54,522 bases of DNA from Cellulomonas triticagri (lineage in GTDB: Bacteria > Actinomycetota > Actinomycetes > Actinomycetales > Cellulomonadaceae), in contig NZ_RFFI01000009.1 of assembly GCF_003696205.1 (NCBI RefSeq), positions 1 through 54,522 of the forward strand, read 5' to 3'. The position numbers and the translations under genes are program-made. This document shows, in pieces, positions 8,094-17,294 of the stretch (its first letter is position 1; each line of letters starts with the position of its first letter). The notes beneath the pieces were generated by a model. It was not told where the DNA came from. It saw only the letters and a list, made by a program, of their open reading frames with translations, and made no database searches.

Positions 8094-8876
8094 TCAGCCG
8101 GGGAGCGGCAGCCGGAGCGCGGTGACGACCGGGTCGTGGTCCGACGGGTACCGGCCGCCGGGTCGGGCGTCGAGCACCGCGTACCCCTCGACGCCGACGT
8201 CCGGGCCCACCAGCACGTGGTCGATGCGGCGCCGTTCACCGGGCCGACCCAGGTCCGACAGGTCCGTGAACGTCGTGACCGGGCCGGTCGGCGGGGTCGC
8301 CGTCAGCGCCCGGGCGTCGCGCAGGCCGCCCGCGTGCAGCACGCGCAGCGGCTCGCTGCCGGGTTCCGCGTTGAGGTCGCCCGTGACGACCACCGGGTCG
8401 CCGGCCGCGACCGCCGCGGCCCGCGTGAGCAGCAGGTGCGCCGACTCGACACGGGCCCGCGCCCCCTCGTGGTCCAGGTGGGCGTTCAGCACGACCACCC
8501 GCGCGCCGTCGGCACGGTCCCGCAAGCGCACCCAGGTGCAGATCCGCCGGTAGGTGGTCGCGTCCCAGCCGGTGCTCGGCACGTCCGGGGTGGGGGAGCA
8601 CCAGAAGTCGCCGTGCTCCAGCACCTCGACGCGCGCCGTGCGGCACAGCACCGCCGAGTGCTCCCCGGTGCTCCCGCCGTCCCGCGACCGTCCCACGGCC
8701 GCGAACCCGGTGCCGTCGGTCAGCGCGTCGAGGTGCGCGCGGGTGCCCTCCTGGGTGCCGAGCACGTCGACGGCGTCCAACGCCGCCCGCACCAGCGGCA
8801 CCCGGTCGTACGTCGGCGTCGCGGGCCAGTGCGCGACCCACAGGTTGTACGACCCGACGCGGAGCGCCGGGCTCAC
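8094..8876 (-). CDS. Endonuclease/exonuclease/phosphatase-fold hydrolase
   Basis: About 260 residues of the EEP superfamily (DNase I/sphingomyelinase fold), metal-dependent phosphodiester or phosphomonoester hydrolysis. The catalytic signatures are present: SYNLWVA at the start, VLGTQEGT with the metal-binding Glu, VVLNAHLDHEG, VVTGDLNAEPGSEPL (Asp/Asn pair), RRIDHVLV and YPSDHDPVVT with the catalytic Asp-His. No signal peptide is seen, so it should be cytosolic. The GTG start at 8876 overlaps the stop of the GH94 gene, making it the last gene of the sugar operon. The substrate is unknown, and a sugar phosphodiester would fit the context only as speculation. Confidence 0.85.
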   Translation of the reverse strand: MSPALRVGSYNLWVAHWPATPTYDRVPLVRAALDAVDVLGTQEGTRAHLDALTDGTGFAAVGRSRDGGSTGEHSAVLCRTARVEVLEHGDFWCSPTPDVPSTGWDATTYRRICTWVRLRDRADGARVVVLNAHLDHEGARARVESAHLLLTRAAAVAAGDPVVVTGDLNAEPGSEPLRVLHAGGLRDARALTATPPTGPVTTFTDLSDLGRPGERRRIDHVLVGPDVGVEGYAVLDARPGGRYPSDHDPVVTALRLPLPG

Positions 8877-11800
8877 GCCGCCGTGCCGGGCGGCGTCGTG
8901 ACCTCCAGGACGGCGACCCCGTCGAGCCCCGCCGGGTCGAGCGCCGCGCTCGCCCACCGGTACGGGTGCGGCACCGGCGTCGTGGCCACGTCGCGCCCGT
9001 CGGCCCGCACCGTGACGCCGGTGGCCGCGGGGTCCACGCGGTACCGCACCGTCCGCGTCGCCCCGGCGAGCGTCAGCGCGACCTCCAGCCCGTCGTCGGC
9101 CGCGTCCAGCGTCGGTCCGACCACGAGGGCGTCGTGCCGCTCGTCCAGGCCGAGCAGCGCGTGCAGCACCTGGCGCAGGTAGATGCCGGGGCCCGAGGAG
9201 TACACCCGCCACCCGTCGGCGGTGGGGACCTCGCCGGTGCGCAGCAGCCCGAAGTCGCGGGCCGCGGTGTAGCGGTCCGGGAAGGTCGCGTCGGACGACG
9301 AGGTGTAGCAGGTGCGCTGCCGGCGGGTCGCGCTCGGGACGCGGTCGCCCATGCCGATGGGGGACAGCCGCAGCAGCTCGTCGCCGACGTCGGGGCGTCC
9401 CAGCGCGGCGAGGGCCTCGGCCCACCGGATGTGCGCGTGCGCGTACATCAGCCCGACCTCGCGGCCGAAGAACGCGGCCTGCTCGGCGCGCCGGAACGAC
9501 TCGGTCTCCCCGTCGGCGAACCGGGTGGGCCGGTCGGTGAGCCGCACGCCGTCGGGGAACAGCAGGTGCTCCCGGACGATCGCCTCGTGCCGGTCGGCCT
9601 CGGCCTGGTCGAGCACCCCGGCGAGCACGAGCTGCGTCATCGGGATCAGCCGGTAGGTCAGCCCGGTCGCGGTGTCCCGCGGGTGGATCACGGGCGTGGC
9701 GACGCCGTCGGCGACCGTGACGAACCCGGCGGCGACGCCGTCGGGGAGCATGTGCCGCCGCAGGTCCGCGGTGATCGCCGACGCCAGCGTCGCCATCCGG
9801 TCGGCCAGGGCGGCGTGCTCGAGCTCGCCGCGGCGCAGCTGCGCCGCCGCGAGCTCGAGCGTCTGCACCGCCAGGGCGGTCGTCCAGGTGGACGCCATCG
9901 AGGCGCGCATCTCCGAGCGCGCGGGCTGCAACGTGTCGTCCCAGTCGCCGTCCCCGTACGCGGGCAGCGACGTGCCGGGGACGAGGTCGGTCTCCAGGTG
10001 CCGGAGCAGGGCGTCGAGGTGGTCGGCCACGGTCGCGGGCTCGCCGGTGCGGAACGGGACCTCGGCGTGCAGCACGTCGAGGTCGCCGGAGGCGCGCAGG
10101 TACTGGCCGAGCGCGAACAGCGGCCAGTGCACGACGTCGCCGTGCGCGTGCTCCTGGTAGATCTCGGCGTACGCGTCGAACATGAACCACTGCGGGAAGG
10201 TGCCGTCGACGCCCTGGGCGCCGAGCACCCGCAGCACGACGTCCCGGCAGCCGTCGAGCAGCCCGGCGGCGAGCAGCAGCTCGAACGGGCCCTGGCAGAC
10301 GTCACGGGTGCCCCACGCCGCGCCCTGGTACTGCTCCAGGCCGTGCGGGACGAGGTAGTGCACGCGGGCGTCGTTGGCCCACCAGGGCAGCAGGACGCCG
10401 AGCTCGGCGAACCTCGACCCCTCGGCCACGGTGAGCCCGCGGGTCAGCCGGGCGAGGGTCGCGCGGTGCCCGGCGGCCTCGTGCGCGGCGTCCAGCCCGT
10501 GCGCGACGAGGTCGCGGGCGACATCGGCGCTGCTCCCGCCCGACCGGTCGGCGGTGGTCGCCACCCGCAGCGTCGTCGCGGCTGTCGCGCGGACGGTCAG
10601 CACGGAGGTGGCGTGCGGGGAGCCGAGGAGCGGGGCGTCCCCGGTGACCTCGGCGCCCGGCGTCGCCGCCAGCACGTACGCCAGCCCCGGGTGGTGGGCG
10701 CGGGTCGCCGTGCCCTCGTCCGCGGTGACGACCAGCGCGCCGCCGGACTCCCGGGCGGACCAGGCGCCCTCGCCGAGCGCGACATCCGTGGTCACGAGCA
10801 GGTCGGCGGGGTGCGAGGTCGTGACCTCCAGCAGCAGCGCGTCCCGGGCGGCGTCGCCGACCGTGCGCACCTCGACCCGGCGGTCGCCGAGCACGTACAC
10901 CCAGCGGGCCTCGCCGACGTCCAGCACGAACGCGGACGGCGCTCCGAGCAGCCGCCAGCCCCCGGGCCCGTCGTCGGCGCCGCCGCCGTCCGTGCGGACG
11001 AGCACCCGGACGCCGTTGGACCGCAGCAGGTTGAGGTGGTTGCGGTGCACGCTGCTGAACGTGTCGAACGACGTGTTGCCGAGCACCGTGTGCGAACCGA
11101 ACACCCCGTGCGCGAACACCGTCGTGGACAGCACCGGCCGGTCCGGGGACAGGGCGTCGCCCGCGAGGAGCACGTGCCCGTGCGGGCGCAGCAGCGTGCG
11201 GTCCTTCTCGCCGCGGACCACGTGCACGCCGCCGTCGGTGAAGTACGACAGCACCTGGCCGTCGTCGTCGTGCTCGACGTGCCGCGCACCGGCGCCGAGG
11301 GCGAGCAGGTCGTCGTCGGCGAGCGGGTCGCCGCCGAGCAGGGGTGCCGTCGCGAGCAGTGACGGCGCCTGCGACGGCGCGGGCACGGGTGCGTCGGCGG
11401 CCCCTGCGTCCGCCCGGGCGTCCGCCAGCGCGACCAGGTCCGGCACGGTGAGCTCCAGGTCGGGCACCGCGTCCAGCATCGCCCCGCGGCGGTCCGGCCA
11501 GTACCGGCCGACCACGTGCACCACGGTCGGCTCGGGCAGCGTCGTCGGCGCGGACAGCAGCCCGGCCATCGCCATCTCGTGCTGCCGCACCCGGTCGGGC
11601 CACGGCTCCCCGGTGAGGAACGCGGGCACGGCCCCGGCACGCGCGGCGGTGCCGACCAGGTCGAACCCGTCGGTCCCGGCCCCGGCGGACCCCTCGGCCA
11701 CGGCGAGCGCGAGCAGCGGCAGCACCGGCGCCGACGCCATCGTCTGCCGGGACAGCACCACGGTGCCCAGCGCCGCCGACGGGGCGAGGCGGTGCGCGAC

Positions 11801-12274
11801 GTACTGCGACACGTACGGCTCCGAGGACTGCGCGGCGGCCACCGGGGCGAGCGCGAGGTCCTGCGTCGTCGCGACGTCCCAGGTGGCGCCGTCGGCCGGT
11901 GCCGTCGCGGTCAGCGCCACCCGCCAGACCAGCGCCGGGCGCGCGGGGTCGAGCACCAGGTGCACGGTCCACGCGGTGCCCAGACCGGAGCCGGTCCACC
12001 GGACCGCCCCGTCGTGCGCGGACCAGGCGGCGCTGGACCTCGACCCGGTGAGGGCGACGTGATCCATGACGCCGTCGGCCGTCGTCCGGCGCAGGTACGG
12101 CCCGGCGATGGCGGCGTCGTGCTCACCGACCCGGTACAGGTTCAGGCGGTGGCCGTCGGGGGCGCCGATCTCGGCGACGTCGCCGGCGGGGGTGAGGCGG
12201 ACGGTGAGGCCACCGCCCGCGTCGACGAGGGTCGTCCGGTCGGTGGTGCGCGCGAGCATCGGTGCGTCGGTCAT
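8873..12274 (-). CDS. GH94 glycoside phosphorylase, 1,2-beta-oligoglucan phosphorylase-like
   Basis: Very large cytosolic protein (1133 residues) with no signal peptide. Its N-terminal half is beta-rich. The C-terminal half is an (alpha/alpha)6 barrel, with LPWWANDARVHYLVPHGLEQYQ, GAAWGTRDVCQGPFELLLA and GDGDWDDTLQPARSEMRASM; the Asp in GDWDD near residue 776 aligns with the general acid of GH94 enzymes. The size and the AWGTRD/GDWDDTL pattern fit 1,2-beta-oligoglucan phosphorylases (about 1100 residues, Listeria Lin1839) better than cellobiose phosphorylases (about 800). Such enzymes split beta-1,2-glucooligosaccharides with phosphate to glucose 1-phosphate. Cellodextrin or cyclic-glucan-related specificity remains possible. 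It starts one base after the YesL stop. Confidence 0.82.
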   Translation of the reverse strand: MTDAPMLARTTDRTTLVDAGGGLTVRLTPAGDVAEIGAPDGHRLNLYRVGEHDAAIAGPYLRRTTADGVMDHVALTGSRSSAAWSAHDGAVRWTGSGLGTAWTVHLVLDPARPALVWRVALTATAPADGATWDVATTQDLALAPVAAAQSSEPYVSQYVAHRLAPSAALGTVVLSRQTMASAPVLPLLALAVAEGSAGAGTDGFDLVGTAARAGAVPAFLTGEPWPDRVRQHEMAMAGLLSAPTTLPEPTVVHVVGRYWPDRRGAMLDAVPDLELTVPDLVALADARADAGAADAPVPAPSQAPSLLATAPLLGGDPLADDDLLALGAGARHVEHDDDGQVLSYFTDGGVHVVRGEKDRTLLRPHGHVLLAGDALSPDRPVLSTTVFAHGVFGSHTVLGNTSFDTFSSVHRNHLNLLRSNGVRVLVRTDGGGADDGPGGWRLLGAPSAFVLDVGEARWVYVLGDRRVEVRTVGDAARDALLLEVTTSHPADLLVTTDVALGEGAWSARESGGALVVTADEGTATRAHHPGLAYVLAATPGAEVTGDAPLLGSPHATSVLTVRATAATTLRVATTADRSGGSSADVARDLVAHGLDAAHEAAGHRATLARLTRGLTVAEGSRFAELGVLLPWWANDARVHYLVPHGLEQYQGAAWGTRDVCQGPFELLLAAGLLDGCRDVVLRVLGAQGVDGTFPQWFMFDAYAEIYQEHAHGDVVHWPLFALGQYLRASGDLDVLHAEVPFRTGEPATVADHLDALLRHLETDLVPGTSLPAYGDGDWDDTLQPARSEMRASMASTWTTALAVQTLELAAAQLRRGELEHAALADRMATLASAITADLRRHMLPDGVAAGFVTVADGVATPVIHPRDTATGLTYRLIPMTQLVLAGVLDQAEADRHEAIVREHLLFPDGVRLTDRPTRFADGETESFRRAEQAAFFGREVGLMYAHAHIRWAEALAALGRPDVGDELLRLSPIGMGDRVPSATRRQRTCYTSSSDATFPDRYTAARDFGLLRTGEVPTADGWRVYSSGPGIYLRQVLHALLGLDERHDALVVGPTLDAADDGLEVALTLAGATRTVRYRVDPAATGVTVRADGRDVATTPVPHPYRWASAALDPAGLDGVAVLEVTTPPGTAA

Positions 12275-12275
12275 C

Positions 12276-13142
12276 TCAGGTCCCGGGGGTGGTGGCGGTC
12301 GGGCGGTCGGTGCCGGGCGTCCCGGCGAGGAAGCGGGCGCCCGCGTCGCGCAGCGTGGCGGCGGAGGCGCGGTACCAGGCCCACACCCACGCGCCGCCGA
12401 GCAGCACGAGCAGCGCGTCGGAGGCGGCCGCGGCGACCACGACCGCGCCGACGACGAGCAGCAGCACGCCGAGCGAGGCGAGCCGGCGGGTGCCGAGGTA
12501 GTAGACGGCGGCCTGGACGGCGTCCAGGGACCGCAGCCGGTAGAAGGTGCGCAGGGCGAGCGCGTGCAGCGTGACGACGGCGAGCAGCACCGCGGTGCCG
12601 AGCGCGAGCCCGGTCACGAGGGGCGGCACGCCCGCGGCGCGGCCGCCGACGCCGACGGTCGTGACGACGACCCCGACCAGGCACGCCGGCACCCAGAGCA
12701 CCGCGGCGTCCCGCCAGTTGCGGAGGTAGCCGCGGCCGAACGCCCGCAGCACGGGGACTCCGGGGGCGACGTAGTGCTCCCGGACGGCGTAGAGCGCGGC
12801 GGCCAGCGCCGGGCCGAGCGGCACGGCGGCGAGGGCCACGAGCCACGCGAGCGAGGGCTCGGGCCGCAGCAGCAGCGCGGCGGCCACCAGCGGGAGGTTC
12901 GCCGCGGTGAGCAGGGCGGTCAGCGCGGCGCCCCACGCGAACGCGGTCACGGCCCGGCCGAACGGCCCGTCGCCGACCTCGTCGCCGACCTCGTCGCCGC
13001 GCCCGGCGGCTCCGGTGCCGTACCCGCTGTGCCCACCCCGGGGCGTGACGGGGAACGAGAGCGGGTCGACGACCTCCGTGCCGTCGACCGCGTCGGCCTC
13101 GCCCACCTCGGGGACGACGACCGCGACCCGCGCGGCGGTCAC
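12276..13142 (-). CDS. YesL/DUF624 family membrane protein
   Basis: About 288 residues with five or six hydrophobic segments: FAWGAALTALLTAANLPLVA, LAWLVALAAVPLGPALAAALYAV, DAAVLWVPACLVGVVVTTVGV, VTGLALGTAVLLAVVTLHALAL and ASLGVLLLVVGAVVVAAAA. The GPALAALY-like motif and placement inside a carbohydrate ABC operon are typical of YesL (DUF624) proteins. These accompany sugar importers in Firmicutes and actinobacteria and have no proven role. The N-terminal 60 residues are acidic and unconserved. The GTG start overlaps the GH3 stop by four bases. Confidence 0.75.
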   Translation of the reverse strand: MTAARVAVVVPEVGEADAVDGTEVVDPLSFPVTPRGGHSGYGTGAAGRGDEVGDEVGDGPFGRAVTAFAWGAALTALLTAANLPLVAAALLLRPEPSLAWLVALAAVPLGPALAAALYAVREHYVAPGVPVLRAFGRGYLRNWRDAAVLWVPACLVGVVVTTVGVGGRAAGVPPLVTGLALGTAVLLAVVTLHALALRTFYRLRSLDAVQAAVYYLGTRRLASLGVLLLVVGAVVVAAAASDALLVLLGGAWVWAWYRASAATLRDAGARFLAGTPGTDRPTATTPGT

Positions 13143-15382
13143 GACGCCGCCCCGTCCGTGATCCGGAACCCCGCCACCAGCAGGTCGCGCGGCCGGCTGC
13201 TCGGTCCGACCAGCAGCTCGAACCCGCCCGGCTCGACCACCCGCCGTCCGGCGGCGTCCACGAGGGTGCACGCCCCGGCCGGCACGGCCAGGTCGACCCG
13301 GACCGACCTCCCCGGCAGCACCTCGACCTGCGTGAAGGTCTTCAGCTCCCGGTCGGCCCAGGACGCCGACGTGACCAGGTCGCGCACGTAGACCTGGACG
13401 GTCTCGAGCGCGGGGCGGTCCCCGGTGTTGATCAGCGTCACGTGCGCCCGGACGGTGCCGTCGACGGTGACGTCGGGGTCCTCGATGACGAGGTCCTCGT
13501 ACCCGATGGTCGTGTACGACAGGCCCTCGCCGAACGCGAACGCCGGGTCCTGCGTGAGGTCGGCGTACCGGGTGCCGTGCTGCCCCCGGACCTGGTTGTA
13601 GTAGGTCGGCTGCTGGCCGACGTGCCGGGCGAACGAGATCGGCAGCCGGCCGCTGGGCTCGATCTGCCCGAGCAGCAGCTCGGCGAGCGCACGGCCGCCG
13701 GTCATGCCGGGGTTGGCGGCCCAGACGATCGCGTCGGCGCTCATCGCCGACGGCGGGAGCATCTGCGGCTTGGACGCCTGCAGCACGACGACGACCGGCG
13801 TGCCGGTCGCGGCGAGCGCGTCCAGCAGGGCGACCTGCCCGCCGAGCAGGTCCAGGGTCGCGGTGGACCGGCCCTCGCCGACGAGCTCGATGCGGTCGCC
13901 GACCACGGCCACGACGACGTCCGCGGCACGCGCCGCCGCCACGGCCTCGGCGAGCTCCGCCTCGTCCACCGGCGCGGGGGCCGCGATCGGGGGCCGCGGC
14001 TGGCCGTCGGGGAAGAACGGGCCCTCGGGGTCCTCGACGTGGGTGAGGATCGACGCGCCCGGGGCGTAGGTCACCGTCCAGCCCTCGGGGACCGCCGCGC
14101 GCAGGCCGTCCAGGACCGTCGTGATCATCGCGCGCGGCTGGCCGTGCGCCATCGCGCCGACCTGCCCGGACGACCCGGCCCAGTCGCCGAGCTGCGTCTG
14201 CGGGTCGTCGGCCAGCGGGCCCACCACGGCGACGCGGCGCGGCCGGTCGGCGGGCAGCGGCAGGACGCCCTCGTTGCGCAGCAGCACCAGCGACCGCCGG
14301 GCGATCTCCAGGTTGAGGTCCTGGTGCGAGCCCACCACCGCGCCCATCGTGGCGAGGTCCGGGCGGCGGGGGTCCTCGAACAGCCCGAGCTCGAACTTCA
14401 GCGCGAGGATCCGGGAGACCGCGACGTCGAGGTCGGCCTCGGCGACCATCCCGCGGGCGACCGCCTCCTGCGCCCCCTCGAAGAACCCGGCGGTGGTCAT
14501 GATCATGTCGTTGCCGGCCCGCACCGCCGCGGCGGACGCGTGCACGTGGTCGGGCTGCACGCGCTGCTCCCAGACCATCCGGCCGACGTTGTCCCAGTCG
14601 GTGACGAGCATCCCGGTGTAGCCCCACTCGCCGCGCAGCACGTCGGTGAGGATCCAGTCGTCCACCGTGATGGGGACGCCGTCGATGGTCTGGTAGCCGA
14701 GCATGAAGGTCGCGCAGCCCTCGCGGGCCACCCGCTCGAACGGCGGCAGGAACCAGGACCGCAGCTTGCGGCGGGAGATGTCCGCCTCGGAGGCGTCCCG
14801 CCCGCCCTGGGTCTCGGAGTACCCCGCGAAGTGCTTCGCGGTCGCCAGCACGGCGGTGGGGTCCGCGAGCCCGGTGCCCTGGTAGCCCCGCACGGCCGCG
14901 CTCGCGAGCTCGCCGATCAGGTGCGGGTCCTCGCCGAACGTCTCGCCGACGCGGCCCCAGCGCAGGTCCCGGGCGATGCAGAGCACGGGGGAGAAGGTCC
15001 AGTGCAGGCCCGTCGCGGCGGCCTCGACGGCGGTGGCGCGGGCCATCCGCTCGACGAGGTCCGCCGACCAGGACGCCGCCATCCCGAGCTGGGTCGGGAA
15101 GATCGTCGCGCCGTCGCAGAACGAGTGCCCGTGGATCGCGTCCTCCCCGACGAGCAGCGGGATCCGCAACCGGGTCCGGTCGGTGAGGTCGTGGGCCTGG
15201 AGGATCAGCTCGGGCGAGGCGTGCAGGATCGAGCCGACGTGCTTCTCGAGCACCTGCTCCTCGATGCCGTCCGGCGCGGACAGCTGCATCATCTGGCCGA
15301 CCTTCTCCTCGAGCGTCATGCGGGCGAGGAGGTCGGCGACCCGGTCGGGGACCGGCAGCGTCGGGTCGGTGTAGTGCGTCAT
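13139..15382 (-). CDS. GH3 family beta-glucosidase
   Basis: Cytosolic 747-residue GH3 enzyme cleaving non-reducing beta-glucosyl residues. It shows the N-terminal TIM barrel (MTLEEKVGQMMQLS, RIPLLVGEDAIHGHS, RDLRWGRVGETFGEDP, AKHFAGYSETQGGRD) and the nucleophile Asp in GMLVTDWDNVGRM near residue 261. The alpha/beta sandwich follows (RRSLVLLRNEGVLPLP, VVGPLADDP), then a C-terminal fibronectin-III-like domain (GTVRAHVTLINTGDR, ETVQVYVRD). No signal peptide, so it acts on imported sugar. Listeria Lin1840, a GH3 enzyme for sophorose, sits in an equivalent operon, so beta-1,2 specificity is likely but not shown. The ATG at 15382 follows a hairpin rather than a coupled stop. Confidence 0.9.
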   Translation of the reverse strand: MTHYTDPTLPVPDRVADLLARMTLEEKVGQMMQLSAPDGIEEQVLEKHVGSILHASPELILQAHDLTDRTRLRIPLLVGEDAIHGHSFCDGATIFPTQLGMAASWSADLVERMARATAVEAAATGLHWTFSPVLCIARDLRWGRVGETFGEDPHLIGELASAAVRGYQGTGLADPTAVLATAKHFAGYSETQGGRDASEADISRRKLRSWFLPPFERVAREGCATFMLGYQTIDGVPITVDDWILTDVLRGEWGYTGMLVTDWDNVGRMVWEQRVQPDHVHASAAAVRAGNDMIMTTAGFFEGAQEAVARGMVAEADLDVAVSRILALKFELGLFEDPRRPDLATMGAVVGSHQDLNLEIARRSLVLLRNEGVLPLPADRPRRVAVVGPLADDPQTQLGDWAGSSGQVGAMAHGQPRAMITTVLDGLRAAVPEGWTVTYAPGASILTHVEDPEGPFFPDGQPRPPIAAPAPVDEAELAEAVAAARAADVVVAVVGDRIELVGEGRSTATLDLLGGQVALLDALAATGTPVVVVLQASKPQMLPPSAMSADAIVWAANPGMTGGRALAELLLGQIEPSGRLPISFARHVGQQPTYYNQVRGQHGTRYADLTQDPAFAFGEGLSYTTIGYEDLVIEDPDVTVDGTVRAHVTLINTGDRPALETVQVYVRDLVTSASWADRELKTFTQVEVLPGRSVRVDLAVPAGACTLVDAAGRRVVEPGGFELLVGPSSRPRDLLVAGFRITDGAAS

Positions 15383-15397
15383 GGTGCGTCCTTCCGG

Positions 15398-15427
15398 GGC
15401 GGGGCCCGCGGCCGCGCGGGCCCCGCC
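15398..15427 (-). terminator. Intra-operon hairpin between permease and GH3 genes
   Basis: A perfect 13-bp GC-only stem (GGCGGGGCCCGCG pairing with 15415-15427) around a four-base loop, in the only real gap of the operon (59 bases). It could partially terminate transcription or stabilise the upstream transporter mRNA, giving more transporter than enzyme. It is not followed by T residues on the coding strand. Confidence 0.55.
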
Positions 15428-15441
15428 GGGGGTGGTGGGTG

Positions 15442-16347
15442 CTACTTGATCCCGGTCATCGCGATGCCCTGCACGAAGTGCTTCTGCATGGCGACGAACA
15501 CGATCAGCACGGGCACGATGATCAGGACGGAGCCGGCCATCTGCAGGCCGAACTCGGCGCCCTTGTCGCCGGTGGGGCTGGTGTAGAGCGCCAGCGCCAC
15601 GGGCAGCGTGTAGAGCGAGTCGCGCTGCGAGACGATCAGCGGCCACAGGAACCCGTTCCACGAGCCCATGAACGTGAAGATCGCGAGCGTCGCCAGCGGC
15701 GCCCGGCAGAGCGGCATGACGATCCGGGCGAAGATCCGGAACTCGCCGGCGCCGTCGATGCGCGCCGCGTCCAGCAGCGAGTCCGGGATCTCGAGCATGA
15801 ACTGCCGCATGAGGAAGACGCCGAACGCGCCGACCATGCCCGGGAGGATCAGGCCCCAGTAGGTGCCGACCATGTTCAGGTTCGCGATGAGCACGAACTG
15901 CGGGATCAGGGTGACGATGCCGGGCACGAACATCGTGGACAGCACGACGGTGATGAGCACCTTCTTGCCGGGGAACTCCAGCTTGGCCAGCGCCCAGCCG
16001 ACCATCGAGCAGAACAGCAGCGTGGTGGCGACCGAGACGACGGCCAGGAACACGGAGTTCACGAAGTACCGCGTCATGTCGAACTCGAAGAACCACGCGC
16101 GGAAGTTGTCCAGCGTGGGTGCCTCCGGCCACCAGGTGATCGGCCGGCGCATGATCTCGGCCTTCGTCTTGAACGCCCCGAGGAGCATCCAGGCGAACGG
16201 CAGCAGCGTGCCGGCGAGGCCGACCGACAGGACGACGAGCAGGGCGATCCGGCCGGGGGTGGGGCGCCGGCGGCGCCGGTGCACGACGGGTGCCAGCGGC
16301 ACGGCGGTCGTGGGCGGGGCGAGCGGGGTCGAGGTCGTCATGGTCAT
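15442..16347 (-). CDS. Carbohydrate ABC transporter permease (MalG type)
   Basis: About 301 residues, six membrane segments starting at IALLVVLSVGLAGTLLPFAWMLL. The ABC-binding EAA loop is SLLDAARIDGAGEFRIFARI, and the family end motif FVAMQKHFVQGIAMTGIK is present. This C-terminal sequence is characteristic of sugar permeases of the CUT1 class. The ATG overlaps the stop of the other permease (ATGA). A second ATG lies two codons downstream. No ATPase subunit is encoded nearby, so a shared MsiK-type ATPase elsewhere would have to energise it. Confidence 0.92.
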   Translation of the reverse strand: MTMTTSTPLAPPTTAVPLAPVVHRRRRRPTPGRIALLVVLSVGLAGTLLPFAWMLLGAFKTKAEIMRRPITWWPEAPTLDNFRAWFFEFDMTRYFVNSVFLAVVSVATTLLFCSMVGWALAKLEFPGKKVLITVVLSTMFVPGIVTLIPQFVLIANLNMVGTYWGLILPGMVGAFGVFLMRQFMLEIPDSLLDAARIDGAGEFRIFARIVMPLCRAPLATLAIFTFMGSWNGFLWPLIVSQRDSLYTLPVALALYTSPTGDKGAEFGLQMAGSVLIIVPVLIVFVAMQKHFVQGIAMTGIK

Positions 16348-17294
16348 GTCCTCTGCCGGAAGAACCGGAACTGGATGATGGCGAAGATGCTGATGAGCAC
16401 GAAGAGCACGTACGCGCCCGCGGCACCCACCGAGTAGTTCCCCCACTGGAACTGGTTGAACACGTACAGCGCGATGGACGTCGTCGACTGCAGCGGACCG
16501 CCGTTGGTCATGACGAACGGCTCGTCGAAGAACTGCATGAAGCCGGTCGTCGTGAGGATCGCGTTCAGCAGGATCGTCGGCATCATCATCGGGATCGTGA
16601 TGCGGAAGAACCGCTGCACCGTCGAGGCGCCGTCGACCATCGCGGCCTCCTTGACCTCGGTCGGGATGGCCTGCAACCCGGCGAGGAAGATGACCATGCT
16701 CGAGCCGATGCTGCGCCACACGGCCATCAGCGTCAGGGCGGGCAGCGCGGTGCGGGTGTCCCCGAGCCAGTTCGGCCCGTCGACGCCGATGCTCGCGAGC
16801 AGCGAGTTGATGAGCCCGTCGGGCTGGTACATGATCCGCCACACCACGGCGACGGCGACGATCGTCGTGACGACCGGCATGTAGTAGCCGACGCGGAAGA
16901 AGGTCGCCGCCCGGCGGCCCAGCGAGTTGAGCATCACCGCGAGCACGAGCGCCGAGAACAGCGACAGCGGGACGCCGACCACCACGAAGCCGAGCGTGTT
17001 GCTCAGCGCGCGCAGGAACGTCGAGTCGCCCAGCACCGTCGCGAAGTTCTCGAGGCCGATGAAGTCCACGGCGAACGGGTTGCGGATGTCGTTCACGCGC
17101 AGGTCGGTGAACGACATGCCGAACGAGCTCACCAGGGGGACGAGTCCGAAGACGCCGAACGAGAGCACGAACGGCGCGGCGAACAGCCACGCGACGACGG
17201 CGGTCCGGCGCCGCCGGGCGGCCAGGGAGACGGTCTTCCCCGGCCGCCGCGACGTCGCGGGCGGTGTGCGCCGTTCTGTCGTGGTGCTGCTCAC
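16344..17294 (-). CDS. Carbohydrate ABC transporter permease (MalF type)
   Basis: About 316 residues, six membrane segments beginning with VVAWLFAAPFVLSFGVFGLVPL. The EAA loop VKEAAMVDGASTVQRFFRIT is followed by IPMMMPTILLNAI, and MFTDL-like contacts (SFGMSFTDLRVND) lie after the first segment. It pairs with the downstream MalG-type protein to form the membrane channel of a CUT1 oligosaccharide importer. The GTG start overlaps the stop of the binding-protein gene, so all three transporter genes are translationally coupled. Confidence 0.92.
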   Translation of the reverse strand: MSSTTTERRTPPATSRRPGKTVSLAARRRRTAVVAWLFAAPFVLSFGVFGLVPLVSSFGMSFTDLRVNDIRNPFAVDFIGLENFATVLGDSTFLRALSNTLGFVVVGVPLSLFSALVLAVMLNSLGRRAATFFRVGYYMPVVTTIVAVAVVWRIMYQPDGLINSLLASIGVDGPNWLGDTRTALPALTLMAVWRSIGSSMVIFLAGLQAIPTEVKEAAMVDGASTVQRFFRITIPMMMPTILLNAILTTTGFMQFFDEPFVMTNGGPLQSTTSIALYVFNQFQWGNYSVGAAGAYVLFVLISIFAIIQFRFFRQRT

